From: Zoogloea sp035335645
GTDB taxonomy: Bacteria; Pseudomonadota; Gammaproteobacteria; Burkholderiales; Rhodocyclaceae
Assembly (NCBI GenBank): GCA_035335645.1
Contig: DAOQMM010000125.1
Span: 1 to 9,701, forward strand
Length of the DNA: 9,701 bases
Direction of reading: 5' to 3'
Of the stretch, positions 1-6,781 are shown in pieces. The notes beneath the pieces are model-generated. The model saw nothing but the letters and a program-made list of their open reading frames with translations. It did not search any database and was not told the DNA's origin. Within the stretch, counting starts at the first letter, position 1. Each line of letters opens with the position of its first letter. The position numbers were made by a program, and so were the translations under genes.

Positions 1-1182
1 ATCGACATGGCCTCGCCCAACATCAACCTGCGCGACCCGGCCATCTACCGCATCCGCCACGCCACCCACCACCGCACCGGCGACCGCTGGTGCGTGTACC
101 CGATGTACACCTACGCGCACCCCATCGAGGACGCGCTGGAGGACATCACCCACTCCATCTGCACCCTCGAATTCGAAGACCAGCGCCCCTTCTACGACTG
201 GCTGCTGGACGCCCTCGCCGACGGCGGTTTCTTCCCGCGGCCCCTGCCCCAGCAGATCGAATTCGCCCGCCTCAACCTCACCTACGTGGTGCTGTCCAAG
301 CGCAAGCTGATCCAGCTCGTGGACGAAGGCCACGTGGCCGGCTGGGACGACCCTCGCCTGCCCACGCTCGTCGGCGCCCGCCGCCGCGGCTTCACGCCGG
401 AAGGTTTCCGCCAGTTCGCCGAGCGCATCGGCGTCTCCAAGGCCGATTCCTGGATCGACATGAGCGTCCTCGAAGACTGCATGCGCGAGCATCTCAACGA
501 AGCGGCCGAACGCCGCGTCGCCGTGCTCGACCCGGTCAAACTGATCATCACCAACTACCCCGAGGGCCAGGTCGAGCGCTGCCACGCGCCGAACCACCCC
601 CTCAAGCCGGAGCTGGGCAAGCGCGAGATGCCCTTCGGCCGCGAACTGTGGATCGAGCGCGAGGACTTCATGGAGACCCCGGTCAAGGGTTACCACCGCC
701 TCTATCCCGGTAACACCGCACGGCTACGTTACGGCTATGTCGTCCGCTGCACCGGCTGCGAGAAGGACGCCGACGGCAAGGTGACCGCCGTGCTGTGCGA
801 GTACTTCCCGGATTCCAAGTCCGGTACGCCCGGCGCCGACACCTACAAGGTCAAGGGCAACCTGCACTGGGTCGCGGTGGCACACGCCTACGCCGCCGAA
901 GTGCGCCTCTACGACCGGCTGTTCGCCCACCCCTATCCGGGCACCCGTCGCGAAGGCGATCCCGAGGACCTGCAGCGGGACTTCCTCGACGACATCAACC
1001 CGGACAGCCTGCGCGTCATCCGCGCCCAGCTCGAACCGGCCCTGCGCGCCGCACGTCCGGAAGCCCGCTTCCAGTTCGAACGGCACGGCTACTTCGTCGC
1101 CGACCGCATCGACACACAGGAAGGCGCTCCGGTGTTCAATCGCACGGTGACCCTGCGCGACGCATGGAAGCACGGCGCATGA
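1..1182 (+). CDS. glnS: Glutaminyl-tRNA synthetase, C-terminal part (5' end outside window)
   Basis: Cytoplasmic class I aminoacyl-tRNA synthetase that charges tRNA-Gln with glutamine using ATP. The reading frame is open from the first base (Ile-Asp-Met-Ala-Ser-Pro), which matches the interior of E. coli GlnRS, so the ATG at position 7 is an internal methionine and not the start. Roughly 175 N-terminal residues, including the HIGH motif, are missing. Numbering from that Met, visible family landmarks are CVYPMY (29-34), the THSICTLEF segment (48-56), the KMSKS-equivalent VLSKRK (95-100), GWDDPRLPT, and RRRGFTPE followed by RIGVSKADS. The beta-barrel anticodon-binding domains end in PVFNRTVTLRDAW. 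Compared with my recollection of the E. coli protein there are short insertions before QIEFARLN and after AHPYPG. The ending is intact, with TGA at 1180-1182. Identity is secure, and GlnRS is usual in beta- and gammaproteobacteria. Confidence 0.97.
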   Translation: MDMASPNINLRDPAIYRIRHATHHRTGDRWCVYPMYTYAHPIEDALEDITHSICTLEFEDQRPFYDWLLDALADGGFFPRPLPQQIEFARLNLTYVVLSKRKLIQLVDEGHVAGWDDPRLPTLVGARRRGFTPEGFRQFAERIGVSKADSWIDMSVLEDCMREHLNEAAERRVAVLDPVKLIITNYPEGQVERCHAPNHPLKPELGKREMPFGRELWIEREDFMETPVKGYHRLYPGNTARLRYGYVVRCTGCEKDADGKVTAVLCEYFPDSKSGTPGADTYKVKGNLHWVAVAHAYAAEVRLYDRLFAHPYPGTRREGDPEDLQRDFLDDINPDSLRVIRAQLEPALRAARPEARFQFERHGYFVADRIDTQEGAPVFNRTVTLRDAWKHGA

Positions 1183-1194
1183 ACAGTGGATAAT
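1165..1194 (+). promoter_or_regulatory. Weak candidate sigma-70 promoter for the c-di-GMP operon
   Basis: A GATAAT -10-like hexamer (1189-1194) stands 18 bases after TGGAAG (1165-1170), which matches the -35 consensus at only three of six positions. The -35 part lies inside the end of glnS. If real, transcription would start near 1201 and the leader would contain the 1207-1241 hairpin. The match is poor enough that chance is a serious alternative, and co-transcription from glnS is equally possible. Confidence 0.22.
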
Positions 1195-1206
1195 CCGTGA
1201 AGTTTC

Positions 1207-1241
1207 CGGCGACAGCTTGCCCGCCTCGGCGGGCGTCGCCG
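1207..1241 (+). other. Strong interrupted hairpin between glnS and the c-di-GMP gene
   Basis: Two nested inverted repeats are seen directly. The outer arms are CGGCGAC (1207-1213) and GTCGCCG (1235-1241). The inner arms are GCCCGCC (1219-1225) and GGCGGGC (1228-1234). Together they form 14 GC-rich pairs, with a five-base bulge AGCTT (1214-1218) on the 5' side only and a minimal TC loop that would probably open to four bases. It lies 24 nt after the glnS stop. There is no U-run after it, so it is not a canonical intrinsic terminator. It could slow or end glnS transcription with Rho, or be a structured leader of the downstream gene. Confidence 0.5.
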
Positions 1242-1369
1242 CAAGGCGCGGCGTTCAAGCTTCGGGCGATGCTGCCGATGTATGTCGGACCCTGCCCCGC
1301 CAGCCCTCCCCATCCGTTGCGCGGTGCCCGGATGGAGCGACACACCCGGTCGAGCCCCTGAACCTGTCC

Positions 1370-3814
1370 ATGCTGAGCAACCTCTCGATCCGCGTCCGAC
1401 TCCTGCTGGCGAGCACCGTCGTCCAGGTGGTGATGCTCACCCTGCTGCTCACCAACAGCGCGCGGCTCATGAACGAAGCCACCGGTGCCAGCCTGGAAAC
1501 CCTGATCTCCCAGAACGCCGCGATCCTCAACATCGTCACCGCCAGCTTCGTCCCCCAGGGGCGCTACGCCGAGCTTCAGGACGCCCTCGGCGAACTCCTC
1601 AATGACAGCAGCGAAGGCCTCGTCTACGTACGCATCGTGGATGCCAGCGGCCATACCCAGGTGCGCGCCGGCATGCCGGATCTGGCGACCCTGCCCCCCC
1701 CCGACAATCCCGCCACCCTGACCCTCCCGGCGGGGGAATCACGCAACGTCATCAACATCCGGCGGCCGCTCCTGATGGACCGTAACCAGGTGGGCTTCCT
1801 CCAGTTCGGCGTCTCGGTGTCGGCGCTGACCGTCGCCAAGCAGCAGATCCTCAGCCAGGGGCTGTTCATCGCCACTGCCGAGGTGCTCCTCACCCTGCTC
1901 CTGCTGGGCACCATCGGCTACCTGATGACCCGCAACCTGGGCCGCCTGCTGCGGGGCAGTCAGGCCATCGCGGCCGGCGACCTCAGCCATCGCATTCCGG
2001 AAAAGGGTCAGGACGAGCTCGCCCAGCTGTGCAAGCACTTCAACCGCATGGCCCTCGCCCTGCAGTCGCGCATCCATGAGCTGGAAGCCACCGCGCGCCA
2101 GCTCGCCCAGAGCGAAGAGCGGTACGCCCTGGCGACCCGCGCCGCCAACGACGGCCTGTGGGACTGGGACATCGTCACCGGCAAGACTTACTTCGCGCCG
2201 CGCTTTGCCGAGATCCTCGGCATCACGCCCGACGCCTTCGTGGGCGACCGGGACACCCTCTTCAAACACATCCATCCGGAAGACCGGGAGGCCTTCCGCC
2301 TGCGCCTGGTGGCCCACCTCAAGCGCGAGACGGCCCAGCTCAACGTCGAACACCGCATCCGCCACGCCGACGGCAGCTATCGCTGGACCCTCACCTGCGG
2401 CATGGCGGTCTACGACCCCGACAGCGGCCGCGCCATCCGCATGGCCGGCTCCATCAGCGACATCCACCTGCGCCGCCGGGCCGAAGACCAGCTCGTGCAT
2501 GACGCCCTGCACGACGGTCTCACCGGTCTCGCCAACCGCGCCCTCTTTGTGGAACACCTGCAGAACACCCTGCGCCATGCCGACCGGGTCACGGGCAGCC
2601 TGTTCGCGGTGCTGCACGTCAATATCGAACGCTTCCACGTGGTCAACGACAGCCTCGGCTACTCGGCAGGTGACGACCTGCTGCGCCTCGTGGGTCAGCG
2701 CATCCAGGCCCTCGCGCGGCCCGGCGACGTGGTCGGACGGGTCGGCGGCGACCAGTTCGCCCTGCTCCTCAACGATATCGCCGATGCCAGCGAAGCGATC
2801 CGCTTTTCGGAAAACCTCCAGACCCGCCTCGCCGAGAGCGCCGAACTCAACGGCCATTCGCTCTACCCCAAGACCCGCATCGGCGTGGCCCTGGGCAGCG
2901 GCGGCTTCCACAATGCCGAAGACCTGATGCGCGATGCGGACAACGCCATGCACCGCTCGCGCAGCAGCTCCGACAGCACCATCACGGTCTTCCAGTCCAC
3001 CATGCACCAGCAGGCCCTGCGCGACCTGCAACTGGAATCCCAGTTGCGCATCGCCCTGCAGGAAGGCCAGTTCGTCGCCCACTACCAGCCCATCGTGCAT
3101 CTGGCCGACGGCCGCACAGCAGGCTTCGAGGCCCTGGTCCGCTGGCCCGAACAGGCAACCCGACGGATCGGCCCGGACGTCTTCGTCCCCCTTGCCGAAT
3201 CCCTCGATCTGATCCACGAACTGGGCATGCACATGCTCGACCAGAGCTGCGCCCAGCTCAAGGCCTGGCGCACACTCGGCCTTGCAGACGGCGATCTGAG
3301 CATCAGCGTCAACCTTTCCGCCCGTCAGCTGATGCAGGTGGATCTCGCCGACCAGGTCGTCGAGTGCATTGAACGCCACGAACTCCCCCCCAGCGCCCTC
3401 AAGCTGGAAATCACCGAGGGCACCCTGGTCACACGCAAGGAGCTCGCCACCAGCCAGCTCGGCAAGCTGCGTGCCAAGGGTCTCAAGATCCTCATCGACG
3501 ACTTCGGAACCGGCTACTCGTCCCTGAGCTATCTACACACCATTCCCTGCGACACACTCAAGCTCGACGGCTCCTTCATCCGTGAGATCGAACGGGATAC
3601 ACGGCTGCGCGCCATTGTCGGCGCCACCATCCGCCTGTCCCACGAGCTCGGGATCAGCGTCGTCGCGGAATGTATCGAAACGCCCGCCCAGGCCCAACTG
3701 CTGCGCGACCTGGGGTGTGACTACGGTCAGGGCTACCTGTTTTCCTCGGCCCAGCCGGGCGACAAGGCGCAACAATGGCTGCTCAACAACCTTCCCGTCG
3801 GTGCCGGGGCATGA
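1370..3814 (+). CDS. Membrane-bound HAMP-PAS-GGDEF-EAL protein, probable c-di-GMP phosphodiesterase
   Basis: An 814-residue inner membrane signalling protein that probably hydrolyses c-di-GMP. Order of parts: transmembrane helix about 8-28; periplasmic region about 30-162; second helix about 163-187; HAMP about 188-235; short coiled-coil; PAS about 252-372 (DGLWDWD, HPEDR, HADGSYRW); GGDEF domain about 374-535; EAL domain about 550-795. The cyclase site is degenerate: GGDQF (459-463) replaces GGDEF, and N418-I-E420 replaces the usual DxD metal-binding segment. R450-P-G-D453 fits an inhibitory RxxD site five residues before GGDQF. The EAL half keeps its signatures: E587-A-L, N648, E680 and E683, DDFGTGYSSL (710-719), K731, E767 and E770, Q787. 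The ATG at 1370 is chosen because it puts a membrane helix right at the N-terminus. An in-frame TTG at 1217 would add 51 residues of low-complexity, non-helical sequence. No good Shine-Dalgarno is visible at either start. The stop overlaps the next gene. Confidence 0.93.
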   Translation: MLSNLSIRVRLLLASTVVQVVMLTLLLTNSARLMNEATGASLETLISQNAAILNIVTASFVPQGRYAELQDALGELLNDSSEGLVYVRIVDASGHTQVRAGMPDLATLPPPDNPATLTLPAGESRNVINIRRPLLMDRNQVGFLQFGVSVSALTVAKQQILSQGLFIATAEVLLTLLLLGTIGYLMTRNLGRLLRGSQAIAAGDLSHRIPEKGQDELAQLCKHFNRMALALQSRIHELEATARQLAQSEERYALATRAANDGLWDWDIVTGKTYFAPRFAEILGITPDAFVGDRDTLFKHIHPEDREAFRLRLVAHLKRETAQLNVEHRIRHADGSYRWTLTCGMAVYDPDSGRAIRMAGSISDIHLRRRAEDQLVHDALHDGLTGLANRALFVEHLQNTLRHADRVTGSLFAVLHVNIERFHVVNDSLGYSAGDDLLRLVGQRIQALARPGDVVGRVGGDQFALLLNDIADASEAIRFSENLQTRLAESAELNGHSLYPKTRIGVALGSGGFHNAEDLMRDADNAMHRSRSSSDSTITVFQSTMHQQALRDLQLESQLRIALQEGQFVAHYQPIVHLADGRTAGFEALVRWPEQATRRIGPDVFVPLAESLDLIHELGMHMLDQSCAQLKAWRTLGLADGDLSISVNLSARQLMQVDLADQVVECIERHELPPSALKLEITEGTLVTRKELATSQLGKLRAKGLKILIDDFGTGYSSLSYLHTIPCDTLKLDGSFIREIERDTRLRAIVGATIRLSHELGISVVAECIETPAQAQLLRDLGCDYGQGYLFSSAQPGDKAQQWLLNNLPVGAGA

Positions 3815-4998
3815 AGCGCATCGCCGCCCTTCTGATCCTCGGAGCAAGCCTCCCGGTCGCCGCCGACGAACCCTCGCGTTTCAGTTTCTCCGGATTCGGC
3901 ACGGTGGGAGCCGTCCGGACGAGCAATGATGTGCTGGGCTTTCGCAGCAGCGTCGTGCAGGACACAGGGCCCGGACGGGCCTTTGATACCTCCGTCGACA
4001 GCGTGATCGGCGTGCAGGGATCCGCCCACCTGACCGGCAAGTCCGACATCACCCTGCAGGTCGTCTCCCACAAAGGCCCGGACGACGCCTTCACGCCCCA
4101 GGTGACCTGGAGCTTCCTCCGTACCCAGCTCCTGCCGGAGCTGAGCGTCCGGGCCGGGCGCATGCGGACGCCGTTCTTCATGTTTTCGGACGCGCTGCAC
4201 GTCAATTTCATCACGCCGTGGGTCCGCCCGCCGGTCGAGGTCTACAGCCTCAACCCCTTCTCCAGCGTCGATGGCGTGGATGCCTTGTACCGCACCGAGG
4301 CCGGCCCCATGGACATCGAGGTCCAGGGTGTGTTCGGGAAGTCCAGCCTGGGCATCCATGGCGGTACCGTCAAGCTGCGCGCCATCCGCACCTTCAATGT
4401 CGCCGCCAGCGGCCACGGACTCACCCTGCACGCCGGCTACACCACAGCCAACCTCGACGTGCACTGGGGCGACCAGCCCTCCCAGAACCTCCTCGCGGCC
4501 CTCAATGCCACCGGCTTCGGCGCTATCGCCGATGAACTCAACGGAACCGGCGCGAAGGCGAGCTTCACGTCCGCCGGCTTCCAGTACGATCGCGACCACT
4601 GGCTGCTCATTGGCGAATTTGCCCGTCGCGATGCCAGCCATTTCATCAGCAGCGCGCAGGGCTGGTATTTCACTGCAGGCTATCGGGTGGGCAGCGTCAC
4701 CCCCTATGTCACCTACGCCCGCCAGCTCGAGACCGCCCCGGTGACCAGCAGCACGGTCCCCATTCCCGCCCTGCAGACCGGTCTGGATCTCTTCAACACC
4801 TCCCGACGCAACGCCCAGCGCACCGAAGGCATCGGCGTCCGCTGGGATTTCGCCCGCAACTTCGCCTTGAAAGGGCAGTTCGACCTCATCCGGCCCGGCC
4901 CCGACGGCCTCGGCATCTTCGTCAGTCCTTCCGCCGGCTACCTCACGCCCAGCGGGCCGATTCACGTACTGAGCCTGTCCGTCGATGTCGTTTTTTAA
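3811..4998 (+). CDS. Porin-like beta-barrel outer membrane protein
   Basis: A 395-residue exported protein. The N-terminus MKRIAALLILGASLPVAA followed by DEP is a short classical Sec signal peptide (predicted cut after Ala18). The mature part opens with FSFSGFGTVGAV and contains repeated alternating hydrophobic strands, such as ITLQVVSH, LSVRAGRM, MDIEVQGVF, GLTLHAGYTT and GWYFTAGYRVG. It ends in LSVDVVF, with the C-terminal Phe that beta-barrel proteins use for Bam recognition. The segment GRMRTPFFMFSD resembles the constriction-side region of sugar and phosphate porins, but I cannot assign a substrate or exact porin family. The start at 3811 is chosen because its ATG overlaps the previous stop (ATGA), implying translational coupling. 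An in-frame ATG at 3775 would place 12 polar residues before the signal peptide. Confidence 0.85.
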   Translation: MKRIAALLILGASLPVAADEPSRFSFSGFGTVGAVRTSNDVLGFRSSVVQDTGPGRAFDTSVDSVIGVQGSAHLTGKSDITLQVVSHKGPDDAFTPQVTWSFLRTQLLPELSVRAGRMRTPFFMFSDALHVNFITPWVRPPVEVYSLNPFSSVDGVDALYRTEAGPMDIEVQGVFGKSSLGIHGGTVKLRAIRTFNVAASGHGLTLHAGYTTANLDVHWGDQPSQNLLAALNATGFGAIADELNGTGAKASFTSAGFQYDRDHWLLIGEFARRDASHFISSAQGWYFTAGYRVGSVTPYVTYARQLETAPVTSSTVPIPALQTGLDLFNTSRRNAQRTEGIGVRWDFARNFALKGQFDLIRPGPDGLGIFVSPSAGYLTPSGPIHVLSLSVDVVF

Positions 4999-5005
4999 GC
5001 CCCCC

Positions 5006-5431
5006 ATGAGTAGACGGCTCTCAGCGCTCCTCATCGCCCTGTTCGCGCTGGGGACGGGATGGCCTGCCCACGCAGAACTGGTGATCGTCGCAGGCCCGCG
5101 CAGCGCCATCACGGAGCTCACCCGGGAGCATGCCGAAAAACTTTACCTCGGCCGTGCCACCACCCTGACCGACGGCACGCCTGTCACCCTCATGGACCTC
5201 CCCGTCGGACCGGCGCGGGACGATTTCTACCTCAAACTGGCCGGCAAGAACTCCACCCAGATCCGCGCCTACTGGTCCCGGCTCGTCTTCACGGGCCGCG
5301 CCATGCCCCCCCGCGAAGCGGATTCCATCGCCGAGGCGCGCCAATGGCTGGCGGACATCCCCAACCTCATCGGCTACCTGGACAAGGGCGACGTCACGCC
5401 AGGAATGCGCGTTTTGCTGCGCATCCCGTGA
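5006..5431 (+). CDS. Small exported PstS-like (phosphate-binding-protein-like) periplasmic protein
   Basis: A 141-residue protein with a clear signal peptide (Arg-Arg, hydrophobic core LSALLIALFALG, then PAHA before ELV; predicted cut after Ala23). The mature part of about 118 residues resembles one lobe of PstS-type substrate-binding proteins: start VIVAGP, a LYLGRATTLTDGTPV segment, then DDFYLKLAGK, QIRAYWSRLVFTGRAMPPRE, and a final NLIGYLDKGDV. Full-length type II binding proteins are about twice this size or more, so this is a 'half PBP' and is unlikely to be an ordinary ABC transporter component; no permease or ATPase gene is nearby. It follows the porin-like gene at once. The ATG at 5006 lies 7 nt after that gene's stop; an alternative in-frame ATG at 4985 overlaps it and would add seven residues. 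Ligand binding is not established. Confidence 0.83.
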   Translation: MSRRLSALLIALFALGTGWPAHAELVIVAGPRSAITELTREHAEKLYLGRATTLTDGTPVTLMDLPVGPARDDFYLKLAGKNSTQIRAYWSRLVFTGRAMPPREADSIAEARQWLADIPNLIGYLDKGDVTPGMRVLLRIP

Positions 5432-5493
5432 CACTTCCGACGCCCAATTGCAAACATACGTAGAACTTGAGCGCTGAGCGGCCGCGTGCCGCA

Positions 5494-5520
5494 TTGCTTT
5501 GCACGAGGATTTCCTAGAAT
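5494..5520 (+). promoter_or_regulatory. Weak candidate promoter upstream of the NTF2-like membrane protein
   Basis: TAGAAT (5515-5520) is a good -10-like hexamer 29 nt before the ATG at 5550. The best upstream partner is TTGCTT (5494-5499), with a short 15-base spacer. The 118-nt gap after the PBP-like gene shows no clear intrinsic terminator, so read-through from upstream is also possible. Confidence 0.3.
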
Positions 5521-5549
5521 GGTCCGGATTGAACGATTGAGTCCGTACC

Positions 5550-6362
5550 ATGAAGACTGCCTCCTCCCAGCAGGCCTACCGCCCTTACCCGAGTTTCAGC
5601 ACGGCCCAGACGCTGCTGTGGTTCATCGGCGGGGTTCTGCTGATGTTTGTCCTGGTGTCTGCCGCCTTCGCCATCAAGCTTGGCGTCGAAGGCCGGCTGC
5701 CCTTCGTCCGCCGGACGGTCGACGCTCCGCGCGCCGATGCCGCAACGCCGCCGCCGACACCCGCCGCGCGTCCCACAGGCCAGAACTTTTCGAGTGGCGC
5801 CGAGACGATCCTGCCGCCCGAAGTCTCACACCTCGCAAAGACGACCGCGGCCCCCGACACCGCGCCGGCGCGCCCGACTGAAGGTCCCGCACCAAGCGCC
5901 GGAACGCCTGGCGCCGCGACGCCGGCATCTGCCCCGGTGACGCCTGCCCCGGTGACGCCTGCCGCGGCACCCGCCCCCGTCGCAGCACAGGCTCCGGCAA
6001 CGCCCCCGGTGCGCCCGGTGGATCCCACCGGCGACGTCACCGAGGCCCTGCACGCCTGGGTGACCGCCTGGGCACGTCGCGACGTCCCCACGTATCTGGA
6101 ACACTATGCGCAGGACTTCAGACCCGCGGCAGGCCTGAGCCGCTCCGCCTGGCAGAGCCAGCGTCGCCAGCGTCTGTCCCGTGGCGGCGAGTTGCTCATC
6201 AGCCTGTCCGACGTCCAGGTGCAGGTCAGCGGCGACAAGGCCACGGCCCGCTTTGTCCAAAGCTACCGCTCGGACACCCTCACCTCGACCGAACCCAAGA
6301 CCCTGGAGTTGATCCGCCGGGACGGCCACTGGCTGATCCTCAGCGAACAGACCGGCAGCTGA
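5550..6362 (+). CDS. Single-pass membrane protein with Pro/Ala-rich linker and NTF2-like C-terminal domain
   Basis: A 270-residue protein of unknown function. Residues 1-20 are a short polar N-terminus, about 21-43 form one transmembrane helix (LLWFIGGVLLMFVLVSAAFA), and about 55-158 are a low-complexity Pro/Ala/Thr linker. Residues about 161-268 look like an NTF2/SnoaL-type domain: ALHAWVTAWARRDVPTYLEHYAQDF, SRSAWQSQRRQRL, FVQSYRSDTL, then KTLELIRRDGHWLILSEQ. This pattern resembles the C-terminal domain attached to some L,D-transpeptidases and periplasmic TPR proteins, so a cell-envelope role is plausible. No transpeptidase or other enzymatic motif is present. The topology is inferred as N-in with the domain in the periplasm. 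The ATG at 5550 has only a weak ribosome site. The gene lies just before the rplU promoter and is probably a separate unit. Confidence 0.8.
   Translation: MKTASSQQAYRPYPSFSTAQTLLWFIGGVLLMFVLVSAAFAIKLGVEGRLPFVRRTVDAPRADAATPPPTPAARPTGQNFSSGAETILPPEVSHLAKTTAAPDTAPARPTEGPAPSAGTPGAATPASAPVTPAPVTPAAAPAPVAAQAPATPPVRPVDPTGDVTEALHAWVTAWARRDVPTYLEHYAQDFRPAAGLSRSAWQSQRRQRLSRGGELLISLSDVQVQVSGDKATARFVQSYRSDTLTSTEPKTLELIRRDGHWLILSEQTGS
5931..5960 (+). repeat. Perfect 15-bp tandem duplication within the Pro/Ala linker
   Basis: GCCCCGGTGACGCCT occurs twice in direct succession (5931-5945 and 5946-5960), in frame, encoding Ala-Pro-Val-Thr-Pro twice (residues 128-137). The exact copy at the nucleotide level points to a recent slippage-type duplication, so linker length may vary between strains. 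Confidence 0.9.
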
Positions 6363-6381
6363 AGGACGCACAAATCGGGGT

Positions 6382-6410
6382 TTGACGCAAGCGTTTCCTT
6401 GCCCTATACT
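6382..6410 (+). promoter_or_regulatory. Strong sigma-70 promoter for rplU-rpmA
   Basis: TTGACG (-35, 6382-6387) and TATACT (-10, 6405-6410) are separated by exactly 17 bases, and each matches the consensus at five of six positions. Transcription would begin near 6417, giving a leader of about 32 nt. A GGAG ribosome site (6438-6441) lies 7 nt before the rplU ATG. The local AT-rich stretch stands out from the GC-rich surroundings, as expected for a ribosomal protein promoter. Confidence 0.87.
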
Positions 6411-6448
6411 GCTGCGTTTCCTGCAAACCCTTTAATCGGAGTACATCC

Positions 6449-6760
6449 ATGTACGCGGTCATAAAAACCGGCGGCAAGCAGTATCGTGTCGTCGCCGGCG
6501 AAAAACTCAAAGTAGAACAGATACCGGCTGACGTGGGCTCGCAAATCACCCTCGACCAGGTCTTCATGGTCGGCGAAGGCGAGTCGGTCAAGATCGGCAC
6601 CCCCGTGGTGGCCGGCGCCACCGTGACGGCCACTGTGCTGTCCCACGGCCGCCACGACAAGGTCAAGATCTTCAAGATGCGCCGCCGCAAGCACTACCAG
6701 AAGCACCAGGGGCATCGCCAGAACTACACCGAGCTTCGCATCGAAGCGATTTCGGCCTAA
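6449..6760 (+). CDS. rplU: 50S ribosomal protein L21 (bL21)
   Basis: A 103-residue protein of the large ribosomal subunit that binds 23S rRNA. The N-terminus MYAVIKTGGKQYRV is the family signature. The C-terminal part has the basic RNA-binding run KIFKMRRRKHYQKHQGHRQ followed by YTELRI. Length equals that of the E. coli protein as I recall it. First gene of the rplU-rpmA pair, 21 nt before rpmA, with its own strong promoter upstream. Confidence 0.98.
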   Translation: MYAVIKTGGKQYRVVAGEKLKVEQIPADVGSQITLDQVFMVGEGESVKIGTPVVAGATVTATVLSHGRHDKVKIFKMRRRKHYQKHQGHRQNYTELRIEAISA

Positions 6761-6781
6761 GCGGCCCAAGGAGAAACCGAC

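Noticed and set aside
7..1182. A complete short gene starting at the ATG at position 7
   Set aside because: The two codons before it (Ile-Asp) and the following residues match the interior of GlnRS, so the gene is cut by the window edge.
1183..1369. A c-di-GMP (GEMM-type) riboswitch before the GGDEF-EAL gene
   Set aside because: Considered because of the gene's function and a GCAA tetraloop, but the conserved GGGCAAA and ACGCAAAGCC-like core elements are not present.
1739..3379. Long minus-strand open frame (546 codons) opposite the GGDEF-EAL gene
   Set aside because: Its composition is the mirror of a GC-rich coding strand, it has no recognisable domain, and the plus-strand frame has clear domains throughout.
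3775..3810. Upstream ATG (3775) as start of the porin-like gene
   Set aside because: It would put 12 polar and basic residues before a well-formed signal peptide; the overlapping ATG at 3811 fits better.
3733..5121. Long minus-strand open frame (462 codons) opposite the porin-like and PBP-like genes
   Set aside because: Antisense shadow: it spans the two plus-strand genes and has no family motifs, signal peptide or ribosome site.
5585..6371. Minus-strand Gly/Ala-rich open frames opposite the NTF2-like protein gene
   Set aside because: Their low-complexity sequence is the direct result of reading the Pro/Ala linker codons in reverse.
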